A stretch of DNA of 64,000 bases from assembly GCA_045593555.1 (NCBI GenBank), contig JAZNWU010000026.1, forward strand, positions 23,732 through 87,731, in the 5' to 3' direction. The notes under the pieces are model-generated. The model had not been told where the DNA came from. It saw nothing but the letters and a program-made list of their open reading frames with translations, and searched no databases. This DNA comes from Fimenecus sp045593555. GTDB taxonomy: Bacteria; Bacillota; Clostridia; Oscillospirales; Acutalibacteraceae. Position numbers and translations under genes: made by a program. This document shows, piece by piece, positions 41,178 to 49,361 of the stretch (positions within the stretch are counted from its first letter, which is position 1; each line of letters starts with the position of its first letter).

Positions 41178-41954
41178 ATGGCAGTTTTAGATTTTACTTA
41201 TAATATGTCAATCAAGTTTTCTCTGCCTGTTGTAAAGCATTGTTATACACTTCGTTGTATTCCTCTTGAATGTGAAAATCAGCACATTGAGGATATTAAG
41301 GTGACAGTTTTTCCCGAAAATGAATTGACATATTCAAATGATGGCTTTGGAAATATCCTTGTAACAGACAGAATTGTTACAATGCATAACGAATTTACAG
41401 TTGATGTATCGGGTACAGTAACAACAGGTGCACACATAACACCTGAAAATGACCTGAATCCCGTATATAAATATCCTACACATTACACAAAATGTGGGGC
41501 AGAGCTCCAAAAGATGTTTGACCGTATTCAGGTTGGTATTTCTGATGATGCAGTTGACACAGCACTTAAGTTTACAAGGGCAATCCGTGCGAATATCGTG
41601 TATAAATCAGGTTCAACAAGTGTTATCACAACAGCAGAAGAAGCACTTTTAAATGGTGCAGGTGTTTGTCAGGACTATTCTCACATTTTGTTGGCACTTT
41701 TACGAAAAGCAGGAATTCCTTGTCGTTATGTTGTTGGTATGATGGTAGGTGAAGGTGAAACACACGCTTGGGTTGAAGTGTATCACAACGGATGTTGGCA
41801 CGGTGTTGACCCAACAAATAACAGACTTGCTGATGAAAACTATATTATTATCAGCCGTGGTCGTGATTTTGCAGATTGTGGCATTAACCGTGGACTTTTA
41901 ACAGGTGGCGGAATGCAGACTCAATCAGTCAGTCTTAAAGTAACAAAAAGGTAA
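41178..41954 (+). CDS. Cytoplasmic transglutaminase-like cysteine protease
   Basis: A 258-residue protein with an N-terminal beta-domain and a transglutaminase/papain-like core. The catalytic triad is visible: Cys164 in GAGVCQDYSH, His197 in GETHAWVEV and Asp212 in GVDPTNN. No signal peptide is present. In this gene trio such proteins are proposed to cleave or transfer the peptide made by the ATP-grasp partner. A GAGTG site overlaps the alpha-E stop. It is followed 5 bases later by structured repeat A copy 2. Confidence 0.88.
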   Translation: MAVLDFTYNMSIKFSLPVVKHCYTLRCIPLECENQHIEDIKVTVFPENELTYSNDGFGNILVTDRIVTMHNEFTVDVSGTVTTGAHITPENDLNPVYKYPTHYTKCGAELQKMFDRIQVGISDDAVDTALKFTRAIRANIVYKSGSTSVITTAEEALLNGAGVCQDYSHILLALLRKAGIPCRYVVGMMVGEGETHAWVEVYHNGCWHGVDPTNNRLADENYIIISRGRDFADCGINRGLLTGGGMQTQSVSLKVTKR

Positions 41955-41958
41955 TCAC

Positions 41959-42115
41959 CGTGAAAAATCACGCTGATTTGATTGTATATCCCTCAAAATT
42001 TGTAAATTACAAATTTTGAGATGGACGAAATTTCCATCACGCCTTGTCCGGCTATAGCAAGGAATGATGTTCTGTTTTATGCGAAATTGTAGCCGGAAAG
42101 GCTATGGAAATTATT
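41959..42115 (+). repeat. Structured repeat A, copy 2
   Basis: A 157-bp unit matching 10609-10766 in reverse orientation. Hairpins are CGTGA/TCACG, CTCAAAATTTGTAA with TTACAAATTTTGAG, and the long TCCGGCTAT/GTAGCCGGA stem flanked by AATTTCCAT/ATGGAAATT. It ends at 42115, one base before the GTG of the next gene. Conservation is strongest in the stems; the apical loop of the last hairpin differs. Confidence 0.8.
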
Positions 42116-42898
42116 GTGGATATTGGTTTATCATCTGCTTGTTTTTATCCTCTTGAAACGGAAAAATCCATTATAAGAGCAGGAGAAACAGGTGCAAAGA
42201 CAATTGAAATATTTATGAATGCCGATTCGGAATTCGAGCCTGCATTTGTAAAAAACATGGCTGATATGTGTAATTCTTATGGTATGAGAGTTGCTTCTGT
42301 CCACACTATGGGTTCTTTTACAGAGTCATATCATCTTTTCAGTTCATATAAACGAAGATTTTTTGAGGCAAAGGATTCGTCATTCAAGCGACATTTTGAT
42401 GTTATGCACACTCTTGGGGCTGAATTCCTCGTTCTTCATGGCATAAAGAAACCCGGTAGTATTCCGGATGAGGAATATTTTGACCGTTTTGGTGAACTGA
42501 CACTTATGGGAAAAGCAGAGGGGCTTAAGGTCTGTCAGGAAAATGTTGTTCATTATCGCAGTGAAAGTCCTGATTTTTTACTTCGTATGGGTGAATATAT
42601 CGGCGATGATTTCAATATGGTTTTTGACATAAAGCAATCAATAAGGACAGGAATTAATCCTTTCGAATATGCAGAAAAGCTTCATAAATATATAAAGCAT
42701 ATTCATATAAGCGACCATAATGATGTAAGTGATTGCTTTGTCCCTTGCAAAAACGGAACTTTTGACTTCAAGAGATTTTTTGATATGATGAAATCCTATG
42801 GTTATAGTGGTGATTTTATTATAGAATTGTACGAAAATGGTTTTGAAAGTGACAAAGAATTGACTTTTGCAATAGAAGAACTTAAAAAATTACTATAA
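42116..42898 (+). CDS. Sugar phosphate isomerase/epimerase-like TIM-barrel protein
   Basis: A 260-residue xylose-isomerase-like TIM barrel (AP endonuclease 2 family). The start DIGLSSACFYPLETEKSI, FLVLHGIKKPGS, LKVCQENVVHYRSESP, FNMVFDIKQSIRTG, KYIKHIHISDHND and FIIELYENG place metal-ligand Glu, Asp and His residues as in the family. The substrate is unknown. GTG 42116 is preferred since homologous proteins usually begin directly with this strand. The in-frame ATG at 42104 lies inside repeat A and would add MEII. Its transcription probably comes through the repeat. Confidence 0.78.
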   Translation: MDIGLSSACFYPLETEKSIIRAGETGAKTIEIFMNADSEFEPAFVKNMADMCNSYGMRVASVHTMGSFTESYHLFSSYKRRFFEAKDSSFKRHFDVMHTLGAEFLVLHGIKKPGSIPDEEYFDRFGELTLMGKAEGLKVCQENVVHYRSESPDFLLRMGEYIGDDFNMVFDIKQSIRTGINPFEYAEKLHKYIKHIHISDHNDVSDCFVPCKNGTFDFKRFFDMMKSYGYSGDFIIELYENGFESDKELTFAIEELKKLL

Positions 42899-42903
42899 AA
42901 CCT

Positions 42904-42944
42904 TTGCATTGTGGTTTAAAGTATGTTAGAATACTATATATAGT
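42904..42944 (+). promoter_or_regulatory. nrdR promoter with NrdR-box-like palindrome
   Basis: TTGCAT (42904-42909), a 17-base spacer and TAGAAT (42927-42932) are followed at once by ACTATATATAGT (42933-42944). This palindrome closely fits the central part of the NrdR box. Its position at the transcription start suggests that NrdR represses its own gene. Confidence 0.6.
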
Positions 42945-42967
42945 TTGAGAGAATAGGAAGTGTTCTT

Positions 42968-43423
42968 ATGAAATGTCCTTTTTGCGGATTTGAAGAAAGT
43001 AAAGTTATTGACTCTCGTCCAACAGATGAAGGTGAAAAGATTCGTCGCAGACGTGAATGTATCAAATGCACAAAAAGATTTACTACTTATGAGATAATTG
43101 AAAATGTTCCGATTCTTGTTGTTAAAAAAGATAAGAATCGTGAAGTGTTTGACCGTAGTAAGCTTATTAAAGGTATGCTTACTGCTTGTGAAAAACGCCC
43201 TGTTTCAATTGGAACTATTGAAAAAGCAGTCGATGAAATTGAAACAACTCTTCAGAATTCTCTTGACCGTGAGGTTACAAGTGTGCACATTGGTGAGCTT
43301 GTAATGGAAAAACTTAAAGAGATTGACCAGGTTGCTTATGTTCGTTTTGCTTCAGTTTATAAGCAGTTTAAGGATGTAAATGCATTTATGGAAGAACTTT
43401 CAAACTTCCTTGATAAAAAATAA
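42968..43423 (+). CDS. nrdR: Transcriptional repressor NrdR
   Basis: A 151-residue repressor of ribonucleotide reductase genes. It has an N-terminal zinc ribbon, MKCPFCGFEESKVIDSRPTDEGEKIRRRRECIKCTKRFTTYE with four cysteines, followed by an ATP-cone (about 49-139: LVVKKDKNREVFDRSKLIKGMLTACEKRPV) that senses ATP/dATP. Length and motifs are standard. Its promoter carries an NrdR-box-like palindrome. It has no ribonucleotide reductase gene next to it. Confidence 0.96.
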   Translation: MKCPFCGFEESKVIDSRPTDEGEKIRRRRECIKCTKRFTTYEIIENVPILVVKKDKNREVFDRSKLIKGMLTACEKRPVSIGTIEKAVDEIETTLQNSLDREVTSVHIGELVMEKLKEIDQVAYVRFASVYKQFKDVNAFMEELSNFLDKK

Positions 43424-43448
43424 TATAGACTATTAGTGAGGTGTTATT

Positions 43449-44924
43449 ATGAAAAAATCAGTTGGTAAAGTGCTGTCTGTCATAATGGCACTTTGTCTTT
43501 TATTGACAGTAATGCCTATGTCGGTTTCGGCTGAGGATGTTGAAATGACAGAAGTTGAATCTGTTTCTATGATTCAGTTTTCACCTGAAACAGAGCTTGA
43601 CCCATCACTCAATATTAATATGAATAAGTTTTACAGTGATGGTACTCAGGTTGATACAACAAAATACTTCTATAACCAATTAACTGCAAACCAGAAATCT
43701 TTATATGACCAGATTTGGGCTGCAGGTCCTGTGGAAACAATTGAAATCGATTTAACAGGAATTTCGATTACAGGTAAAGGTGCATATTCTGCATCAAAAA
43801 CAAATGCTGCAAATAATGCGATGCAGGATATTATGATTGCGATTACTGCCCTGAACGAAGATAATTCATTGTTTAGCTGGTCATCAGGTTTCGGTATTTC
43901 TTATAATGGTTCAAGAGAATATAGCAGTAGCAGTTACACATATACTATCACAGCACTTACCATTACAATGAATATCAATACTACACATTTTTCAGATTTT
44001 AACGATGTTAAGACAAAGATGGATGCAGTTGAGGCAAAGTATAAGACAATTCCTGTTTATGGCTTCAGTCGTCACGAAAAGCTTAAGTCTATTCACGATT
44101 ATCTTGCAAATAACATTGCATATGACAACACGCTTGCCGAACCAAATATATTTGATGTGTATGGTGCTTTAATTAATGGCGTTTGTGTCTGCGAAGGATA
44201 CGCAGAAGCGTTCAAGCTCCTTTGTGACCGTGAAGGAATTCCTTGCCTTACTGTTGTCGGTACAGGTGATGGTGGTGCTCATAAGTGGAATATGGTGCAG
44301 ATGGAAGATGGTGAATGGTACACACTGGATGCAACATGGGACGACCAGACAAGTAATACTTATTACAGTTATTTCCTTATAGGAAGTGGTACAAAAGCAC
44401 CATTTTTCAAAAATAGTACAGTAGCTGACTCAACAATTCACATAGCAACAGGCAAAATCTTTACAGATGCAAATACAGCACTTACATATCCAACACTTTC
44501 GAATGATACTTACGGTGTAGGTATTCTGAGATATGGTGCAGCTGATGTTCAGTTTGACACAGTGAGAAATGTTATTATGGTGGGTAAGGATGTTGTAAAC
44601 TATTATAATTATGTTACAAATAATTCAACAAGTGGATTTTCCCGTACACGAAACGGTAGTGGTACAACAACATCAACATTGACTGTTTCAGATGGTACAA
44701 CAACAAAAGAATATCTTGTTGCTATGCGTGGCGATGTGGATGCTTCAAATAGTGTAAATGCTACTGACTATACCCGGATGACAGAGATTTGTGCTACAAC
44801 TTATTTAGTTGAGGATGGAACAGCAAAGTTCTATGCAGGTGATATGGACCAGGATGGTGCTGTTGATGGCTTTGATGCCATAGCACACGAGTTGTATACT
44901 GACGGAACATTGTTATATAATTAA
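43449..44924 (+). CDS. Secreted transglutaminase-domain protein with C-terminal dockerin
   Basis: A 491-residue exported protein: a signal peptide (1-28, ending SVSA), a non-catalytic N-terminal half, a transglutaminase-like core with Cys248 (NGVCVCEGYA), His278 (GGAHKWNMV) and Asp294 (LDATWDD), and a C-terminal dockerin-like module (about 428-487) with GDVDASNSVNATDY and GDMDQDGAVDGFDA calcium loops. Such proteins may cross-link or cut wall or surface proteins while tethered to a cohesin. AGTGAGGTG precedes the ATG. It starts 26 bases after nrdR, so it may share the nrdR transcript. Confidence 0.82.
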   Translation: MKKSVGKVLSVIMALCLLLTVMPMSVSAEDVEMTEVESVSMIQFSPETELDPSLNINMNKFYSDGTQVDTTKYFYNQLTANQKSLYDQIWAAGPVETIEIDLTGISITGKGAYSASKTNAANNAMQDIMIAITALNEDNSLFSWSSGFGISYNGSREYSSSSYTYTITALTITMNINTTHFSDFNDVKTKMDAVEAKYKTIPVYGFSRHEKLKSIHDYLANNIAYDNTLAEPNIFDVYGALINGVCVCEGYAEAFKLLCDREGIPCLTVVGTGDGGAHKWNMVQMEDGEWYTLDATWDDQTSNTYYSYFLIGSGTKAPFFKNSTVADSTIHIATGKIFTDANTALTYPTLSNDTYGVGILRYGAADVQFDTVRNVIMVGKDVVNYYNYVTNNSTSGFSRTRNGSGTTTSTLTVSDGTTTKEYLVAMRGDVDASNSVNATDYTRMTEICATTYLVEDGTAKFYAGDMDQDGAVDGFDAIAHELYTDGTLLYN

Positions 44925-44931
44925 ACAGAAT

Positions 44932-44972
44932 AGGGGCTTGTGCAATTTGATAAAAAAGCACGAGTCCTTTTT
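44932..44972 (+). terminator. Rho-independent terminator
   Basis: AGGGGCTTGTGC (44932-44943) pairs with GCACGAGTCCT (44958-44968) with wobble, followed by TTTT. Confidence 0.7.
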
Positions 44973-44997
44973 GTTTATTTTGGACAGGCGGAATTTA

Positions 44998-45026
44998 TTT
45001 ACAAAGTGTTGATTAACTGTTATAAT
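44998..45026 (+). promoter_or_regulatory. Sigma-A promoter of the secreted hydrolase gene
   Basis: TTTACA (44998-45003), a 17-base spacer and TATAAT (45021-45026), 36 bases before the ATG. Confidence 0.65.
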
Positions 45027-45061
45027 TTATCTGTTAGAATATTTAAAAAAGGGGTATTACC

Positions 45062-46888
45062 ATGAAAAAGATGAAAAAAGCTCTTGCTGTAATGTTGGCA
45101 GTAGTTCTTACTTTGTCATGCATGTCTATTCTTGGATATTCATCAAAGGAAGAATATGTTCCTACAATTATTATTCCTGGACTTTTCCAGAGTGAAACTT
45201 ATTCTTATGAAAATGGCGAAATCGCATGTGATGAAAACGGTGAGCCTATTCCGGGACCTTTCTATGTTACAATCGGCGAAGAAGAAATCACTGAAATCGT
45301 TACAAAAGCTCTTGTTCCTGTTTTAAAAATGTTTATTTCTCAGGAAGATAAGGAACAGTTAGCAGCTAAAGAAGTTTCAAAAATCCTTGGAAAGATTCTT
45401 ATGGGAAAACAGCGTTCAGATGCTAACGGTGAATTTATTGATGATGTTCGTCCTGCAGTTTATGAAGGTAGTGTTGCTACAATTACTGAAAAGCAGAGAA
45501 CACAGATGTTAAATCATTTCCCTGTTCAGGAATATTTTGATATTGCAGGTATGGAAAATCTTTATGTATTTAACTATGTTTCAACAGGCAATATGATTCA
45601 GACAGCAAAAGACCTTTATGACTACATTCAGTTTGTTAAGAAGGATGCAGGTTCTGAAAAGGTTAATATCATTCCTGTAAGTCAGGGTGGTTCAATCGCA
45701 AATGCACTTATGAAGTATTATGATGAACAGAATATTTCTCTTTCAAGAGACATTAACAGAATCGTATTTACAGTTCCTGCACTTGACGGTGCTGCTCTTC
45801 TTGGCGACTGTTACAGATATGGCTTCAATAAGGATAGTGAAGCTCTTTACACAACAGCAATGCCATCAGTTATTGGTTATGAAAATTATCTTGGCTATGT
45901 AATCAATATTCTTATGAGACTTATGCCAAATGCAGATGTTAATAATCTTCTTGATATTATTGCTGATACATTAATCAAAGATTATTTGAGATACTCAACT
46001 CTTATGTGGGGTCTTGTTCCATCAGGCGATTATCCTGCTTGTAGAGAAAAGTACCTCTCAGATGAAGGTCTTGAAGAAATTCGCAGACAGGCAGACTGGT
46101 ATTATCAGGCACAGCTTAATTCAGAAAAATATGTTCTTCAGGCAATTAAAGATGGCGTTAAGGTATTCGATATCGTTGACACAAATGTAGAACTTTATCA
46201 GCTTGCTGTTTCACATGATAAGCAGAATTGCGACGGTATCATCCATGTTGAATCAACATCAATGGGTGCATACAGTGTTAACAGAAACACAAAGCTTCCT
46301 GAAAATTATGTTCCATCAAGAAATAACTGTACAGACCCTAAGAGTCATAACCATACTGACCCTGAAGGAATTATGGACGTTTGCTCAGGTCTTCTTCCTG
46401 AACATACATTCTATTTCAGCGGACAGAATCATGCAACTACAGCATCAAACGATGTTATTATGACTCTTATCATTCAACTTGTTACAGATGAAAGCTTTAC
46501 ATCAGTTCATTCATATCCTGACAAGTTCCCTCAGTTCAATTACAGCAGAGAAACAAAGAAGTTAAGAGAAGATGTTGATACAATGAGAGATTATGACACA
46601 AGCACTCTTACTGCTGAAGACGCAAAAGAACTCGAGGAAGCAATCGCACAGGTTGACAAAATGCTTGATAATAAGGTAGTTGACAAAGAAGAATTCCAGG
46701 AAGCAAATGACCGCTTCTATGAAATCTTCAACAAGATTACAAGTGGTGATTCAGCTAATGTTTCAAAAGGCATTAACCGTGCACTTTATATTATTACAAG
46801 AACAGTAAGTGATATTCTCTATTTCATTTACGGTGATAAAGCATTCAGTGAAATGGCACTTAAGCCAATAATTGATGCATTTAAATAA
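45062..46888 (+). CDS. Secreted alpha/beta-hydrolase (lipase-like)
   Basis: A 608-residue exported protein with a signal peptide (1-26). It opens with YVPTIIIPGLFQSETY, a lipase-type HG-like oxyanion strand, and has a serine elbow IIPVSQGGSIANALMKYY (consensus GxSxG is altered to PVSQG). A candidate catalytic His lies in FYFSGQNHATTAS near residue 464. About 100 residues at the end are helical and charged, with a coiled-coil look (TAEDAKELEEAIAQVDKML). The substrate is unknown, with lipids or esters most likely. GGGGTATT precedes the ATG. It is bounded by its own promoter and terminator. Confidence 0.7.
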   Translation: MKKMKKALAVMLAVVLTLSCMSILGYSSKEEYVPTIIIPGLFQSETYSYENGEIACDENGEPIPGPFYVTIGEEEITEIVTKALVPVLKMFISQEDKEQLAAKEVSKILGKILMGKQRSDANGEFIDDVRPAVYEGSVATITEKQRTQMLNHFPVQEYFDIAGMENLYVFNYVSTGNMIQTAKDLYDYIQFVKKDAGSEKVNIIPVSQGGSIANALMKYYDEQNISLSRDINRIVFTVPALDGAALLGDCYRYGFNKDSEALYTTAMPSVIGYENYLGYVINILMRLMPNADVNNLLDIIADTLIKDYLRYSTLMWGLVPSGDYPACREKYLSDEGLEEIRRQADWYYQAQLNSEKYVLQAIKDGVKVFDIVDTNVELYQLAVSHDKQNCDGIIHVESTSMGAYSVNRNTKLPENYVPSRNNCTDPKSHNHTDPEGIMDVCSGLLPEHTFYFSGQNHATTASNDVIMTLIIQLVTDESFTSVHSYPDKFPQFNYSRETKKLREDVDTMRDYDTSTLTAEDAKELEEAIAQVDKMLDNKVVDKEEFQEANDRFYEIFNKITSGDSANVSKGINRALYIITRTVSDILYFIYGDKAFSEMALKPIIDAFK

Positions 46889-46904
46889 TATAAAACAATA
46901 AATG

Positions 46905-46935
46905 AAGGACTTGTACAAATGTGCAAGTCCTTTGT
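46905..46935 (+). terminator. Rho-independent terminator
   Basis: AAGGACTTGTAC (46905-46916) pairs with GTGCAAGTCCTT (46921-46932), followed by TGTTT. Confidence 0.75.
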
Positions 46936-46943
46936 TTATAATA

Positions 46944-46972
46944 TTGCCATAAAAATTACAATTTGATATAAT
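46944..46972 (+). promoter_or_regulatory. Sigma-A promoter of the TetM-like GTPase gene
   Basis: TTGCCA (46944-46949), a 17-base spacer and TATAAT (46967-46972), 27 bases before the ATG. No leader-peptide or attenuator region like that of tetM is present. Confidence 0.7.
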
Positions 46973-46998
46973 ATAGAAAAATTAGTTGAGGTAGTAGT

Positions 46999-48927
46999 AT
47001 GCGAGCAAAGGAAAGTATAATCGGAATACTTGCTCATGTTGATGCAGGCAAAACTACGCTGACGGAAGCCATTCTTTACAGAACAGGTGTTATCCATCGG
47101 CTTGGTCGTGTTGACAAGAAAGATTCTCATTTTGACTCCCATCAACTTGAAAGAAATCGTGGTATTACTATTTTTTCAAAACAAAATCCTTTTACAATAG
47201 GTGAAAGGCAATTTACTCTTATTGATACTCCTGGCCATATTGACTTTTCTGCAGAAATGGAGCGAACACTCAGTGTCCTTGATTATGCTGTTCTTGTTAT
47301 AGATGGTGCAGTTGGTATTCAGAGCCATACGGAAACAATATGGCAACTGCTCGATGAGTATAATATTCCTGTTTTCATTTTTGTAAATAAAGAAGACAGG
47401 GACGGATTTAATAAGGGTGGTTTACTTAAGGAACTCAAAGCGAGATTTGGCAATGGTTGTATTGACTTTACTCAGGAAATAGAAGGTTTTAACGAAGAAA
47501 TTTCTATGGTAAGTGAAGATTTACTTGAAATGTTTCTTCAAGAAAATATAGATGAAGATTTTGTAAAAAATGAAGTGTCAGTAGCAGTAGCAAAAAGAGA
47601 AGTTTTCCCATGTTTTTTTGGCTCTGCTTTACAGGATACAGGAGTAGACAAGCTTCTTTATGGAATTGAGAAATATACTCTTTGCAGAGAATATCCTGAT
47701 GATTTCAGTGCAAAGGTGTATAAGATTCTTTATGATAATCAGGGAAATCGACTGAGTTTTATGAAAATTACCGGTGGTAAGGCATTTGTTAAAATGAATG
47801 TTGGTGACGAAAAAATTGACACCATCAGAATATACTCGGGAGAAAAACATCGGGCAATTCAAGAGATTTCTGCAGGTAGTGTTTGTGCTGTATCAGGTCT
47901 TTCTAGCGTATCTGCAGGGGAAAGCATAAATTTGGATGGAATCAAGCAGAATTCTTCTATGAAAATAAATCCGTTGCTTTCTGCACAGGTAATAATTCAA
48001 GACGGAACAGATATTCATACAGTATACAGAAATCTTCGGATAATTGACCAGGAACTTCCTGAACTTTCCGTTCGGATTTCAACTTATTCCAACGAAAAAC
48101 AAATACAGATTCGTGTAATGGGCAGAATTCAACTTGAAATTCTGAAGTCCCTTGTAAAAGAACGATTTGGAATGGATATAGATTTTGGCTCGTGTAGAAT
48201 TCTTTATAAAGAAACAGTAAAATCTCCCGTTATGGGATATGGTCATTACGAACCTTTGCGTCATTATGCAGAAACTCAGTTGCGTATTGAACCTGCCCCG
48301 AGAAATAGCGGAATTATAATTAAAAATGAATGCAGTCTTGAAATGCTCGACTCTAATTTTCAGAATCTTATTCTTACACACATCAAGGAAAAAGAACATC
48401 TTGGAATTCTGACAGGTTCACCACTTACAGATGTTAAAATTATTCTTACAGCAGGTCGTTCTCATCTTAAGCATACAGAAGGTGGGGACTTTAGAGAGGC
48501 AACTTATAGAGCAATAAGACAAGGTCTTGAAAAGGCTGAAAACATTTTGCTTGAGCCATATTATTCATTTACTCTGAGAGTGCCAATTACTTCATTTGGC
48601 AGGGCAGTATCAGATATTCAGAGGCTGTGTGGAGAATTCCAGCCACCTGAAATGACCGAAACAGAGGCAATTATAAAAGGTCAGGGACCGGTTTCTGAAT
48701 TTATGGATTATCCCGAAGAAGTGATTTCATATACATCGGGTAAGGGTGTCATTTCAATGCGTGAAAATGGTTACAGACCTTGTCACAATGCAGAAGAAGT
48801 TATTGCAAAAATAGGTTATGATAAAGAAAGAGATTTAGAAAATCCATCATCATCCGTTTTTTGCTCTCACGGTGCAGGGTTTGAAGTGAAATGGTACGAT
48901 GTTGACAATATGCGACATATAAAATGA
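46999..48927 (+). CDS. EF-G/TetM-like translation factor GTPase
   Basis: A 642-residue GTPase of the ribosomal-protection/EF-G family. All G motifs are intact: AHVDAGKTT (G1), RGITI (G2), DTPGHIDF (G3), NKED (G4) and GSAL (G5). Domains II to V follow, with LEPYYSFTLRVPITSFGRAVSDI in the last. Size equals TetM (about 640), but the C-terminus ends in SVFCSHGAGFEVKWYDV rather than the TetM tail, so this is probably a chromosomal housekeeping or stress relative rather than a classical resistance determinant. Tetracycline protection cannot be judged from sequence alone. It is convergent with tmRNA and smpB. Confidence 0.8.
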   Translation: MRAKESIIGILAHVDAGKTTLTEAILYRTGVIHRLGRVDKKDSHFDSHQLERNRGITIFSKQNPFTIGERQFTLIDTPGHIDFSAEMERTLSVLDYAVLVIDGAVGIQSHTETIWQLLDEYNIPVFIFVNKEDRDGFNKGGLLKELKARFGNGCIDFTQEIEGFNEEISMVSEDLLEMFLQENIDEDFVKNEVSVAVAKREVFPCFFGSALQDTGVDKLLYGIEKYTLCREYPDDFSAKVYKILYDNQGNRLSFMKITGGKAFVKMNVGDEKIDTIRIYSGEKHRAIQEISAGSVCAVSGLSSVSAGESINLDGIKQNSSMKINPLLSAQVIIQDGTDIHTVYRNLRIIDQELPELSVRISTYSNEKQIQIRVMGRIQLEILKSLVKERFGMDIDFGSCRILYKETVKSPVMGYGHYEPLRHYAETQLRIEPAPRNSGIIIKNECSLEMLDSNFQNLILTHIKEKEHLGILTGSPLTDVKIILTAGRSHLKHTEGGDFREATYRAIRQGLEKAENILLEPYYSFTLRVPITSFGRAVSDIQRLCGEFQPPEMTETEAIIKGQGPVSEFMDYPEEVISYTSGKGVISMRENGYRPCHNAEEVIAKIGYDKERDLENPSSSVFCSHGAGFEVKWYDVDNMRHIK

Positions 48928-48945
48928 AGATATTTATAATAAAGT

Positions 48946-48976
48946 AAAAACCGTACACGATTGTGTACGGTTTTTT
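48946..48976. terminator. Bidirectional terminator between the GTPase gene and tmRNA
   Basis: AAAAACCGTACAC (48946-48958) pairs with GTGTACGGTTTTT (48963-48975). A/T runs on both sides let it end the plus-strand GTPase mRNA and the minus-strand tmRNA. Confidence 0.85.
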
Positions 48977-49328
48977 GGTGGAGATGGTGGTAATCGAAAC
49001 CACGTCCGAAAATCTATTCCTGAAACTTTCTACGAGCGTAGTTTATCTATTGGAATTCCCTACGGGACAGCCGACAAACAGGCATTCCTTTCGGTAGTCT
49101 TGTTATGTGTGACGGACTACAAGACGATTATCCGTTCACATTTACTGCTAAATGACACTCCGTACCGAGTCGCAGTTCTCTCGGGGGAATGCTCGCTGCT
49201 AATTAAGCAGCAAGAAGTACTTTTTCGTTTTTGTCGTTTATTTTTAATAAACCGTCCGTTTTATGGTGGTCAGACTCCACCGCTCGCTTATCGCAGTTCA
49301 AAATCCCCGTCGAAATCCTTTCATCCCC
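48976..49328 (-). ncRNA. ssrA: Transfer-messenger RNA (tmRNA)
   Basis: On the minus strand the RNA begins GGGGATG at 49328, with the family-typical TTCGACGGGG shortly after, and ends with CATCTCC-A-CCA at 48976. The two ends form a 7-bp acceptor stem, and a GGTTTCGATTACC T-arm precedes it. The tag frame ends NDKNEKVLLAA and stop TAA at 49203-49205. The tag end LLAA replaces the common ALAA. tmRNA rescues stalled ribosomes together with SmpB, whose gene lies 33 bases upstream on the same strand. Confidence 0.93.
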
Positions 49329-49361
49329 ATATATAATTATGCATTACGAATTGCGAATTAA

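Noticed and set aside
46999..48927. Calling the GTPase a tetracycline-resistance gene
   Set aside because: The C-terminus differs from Tet(M/O/W), there is no mobile context or tetM leader, and function cannot be read from sequence.
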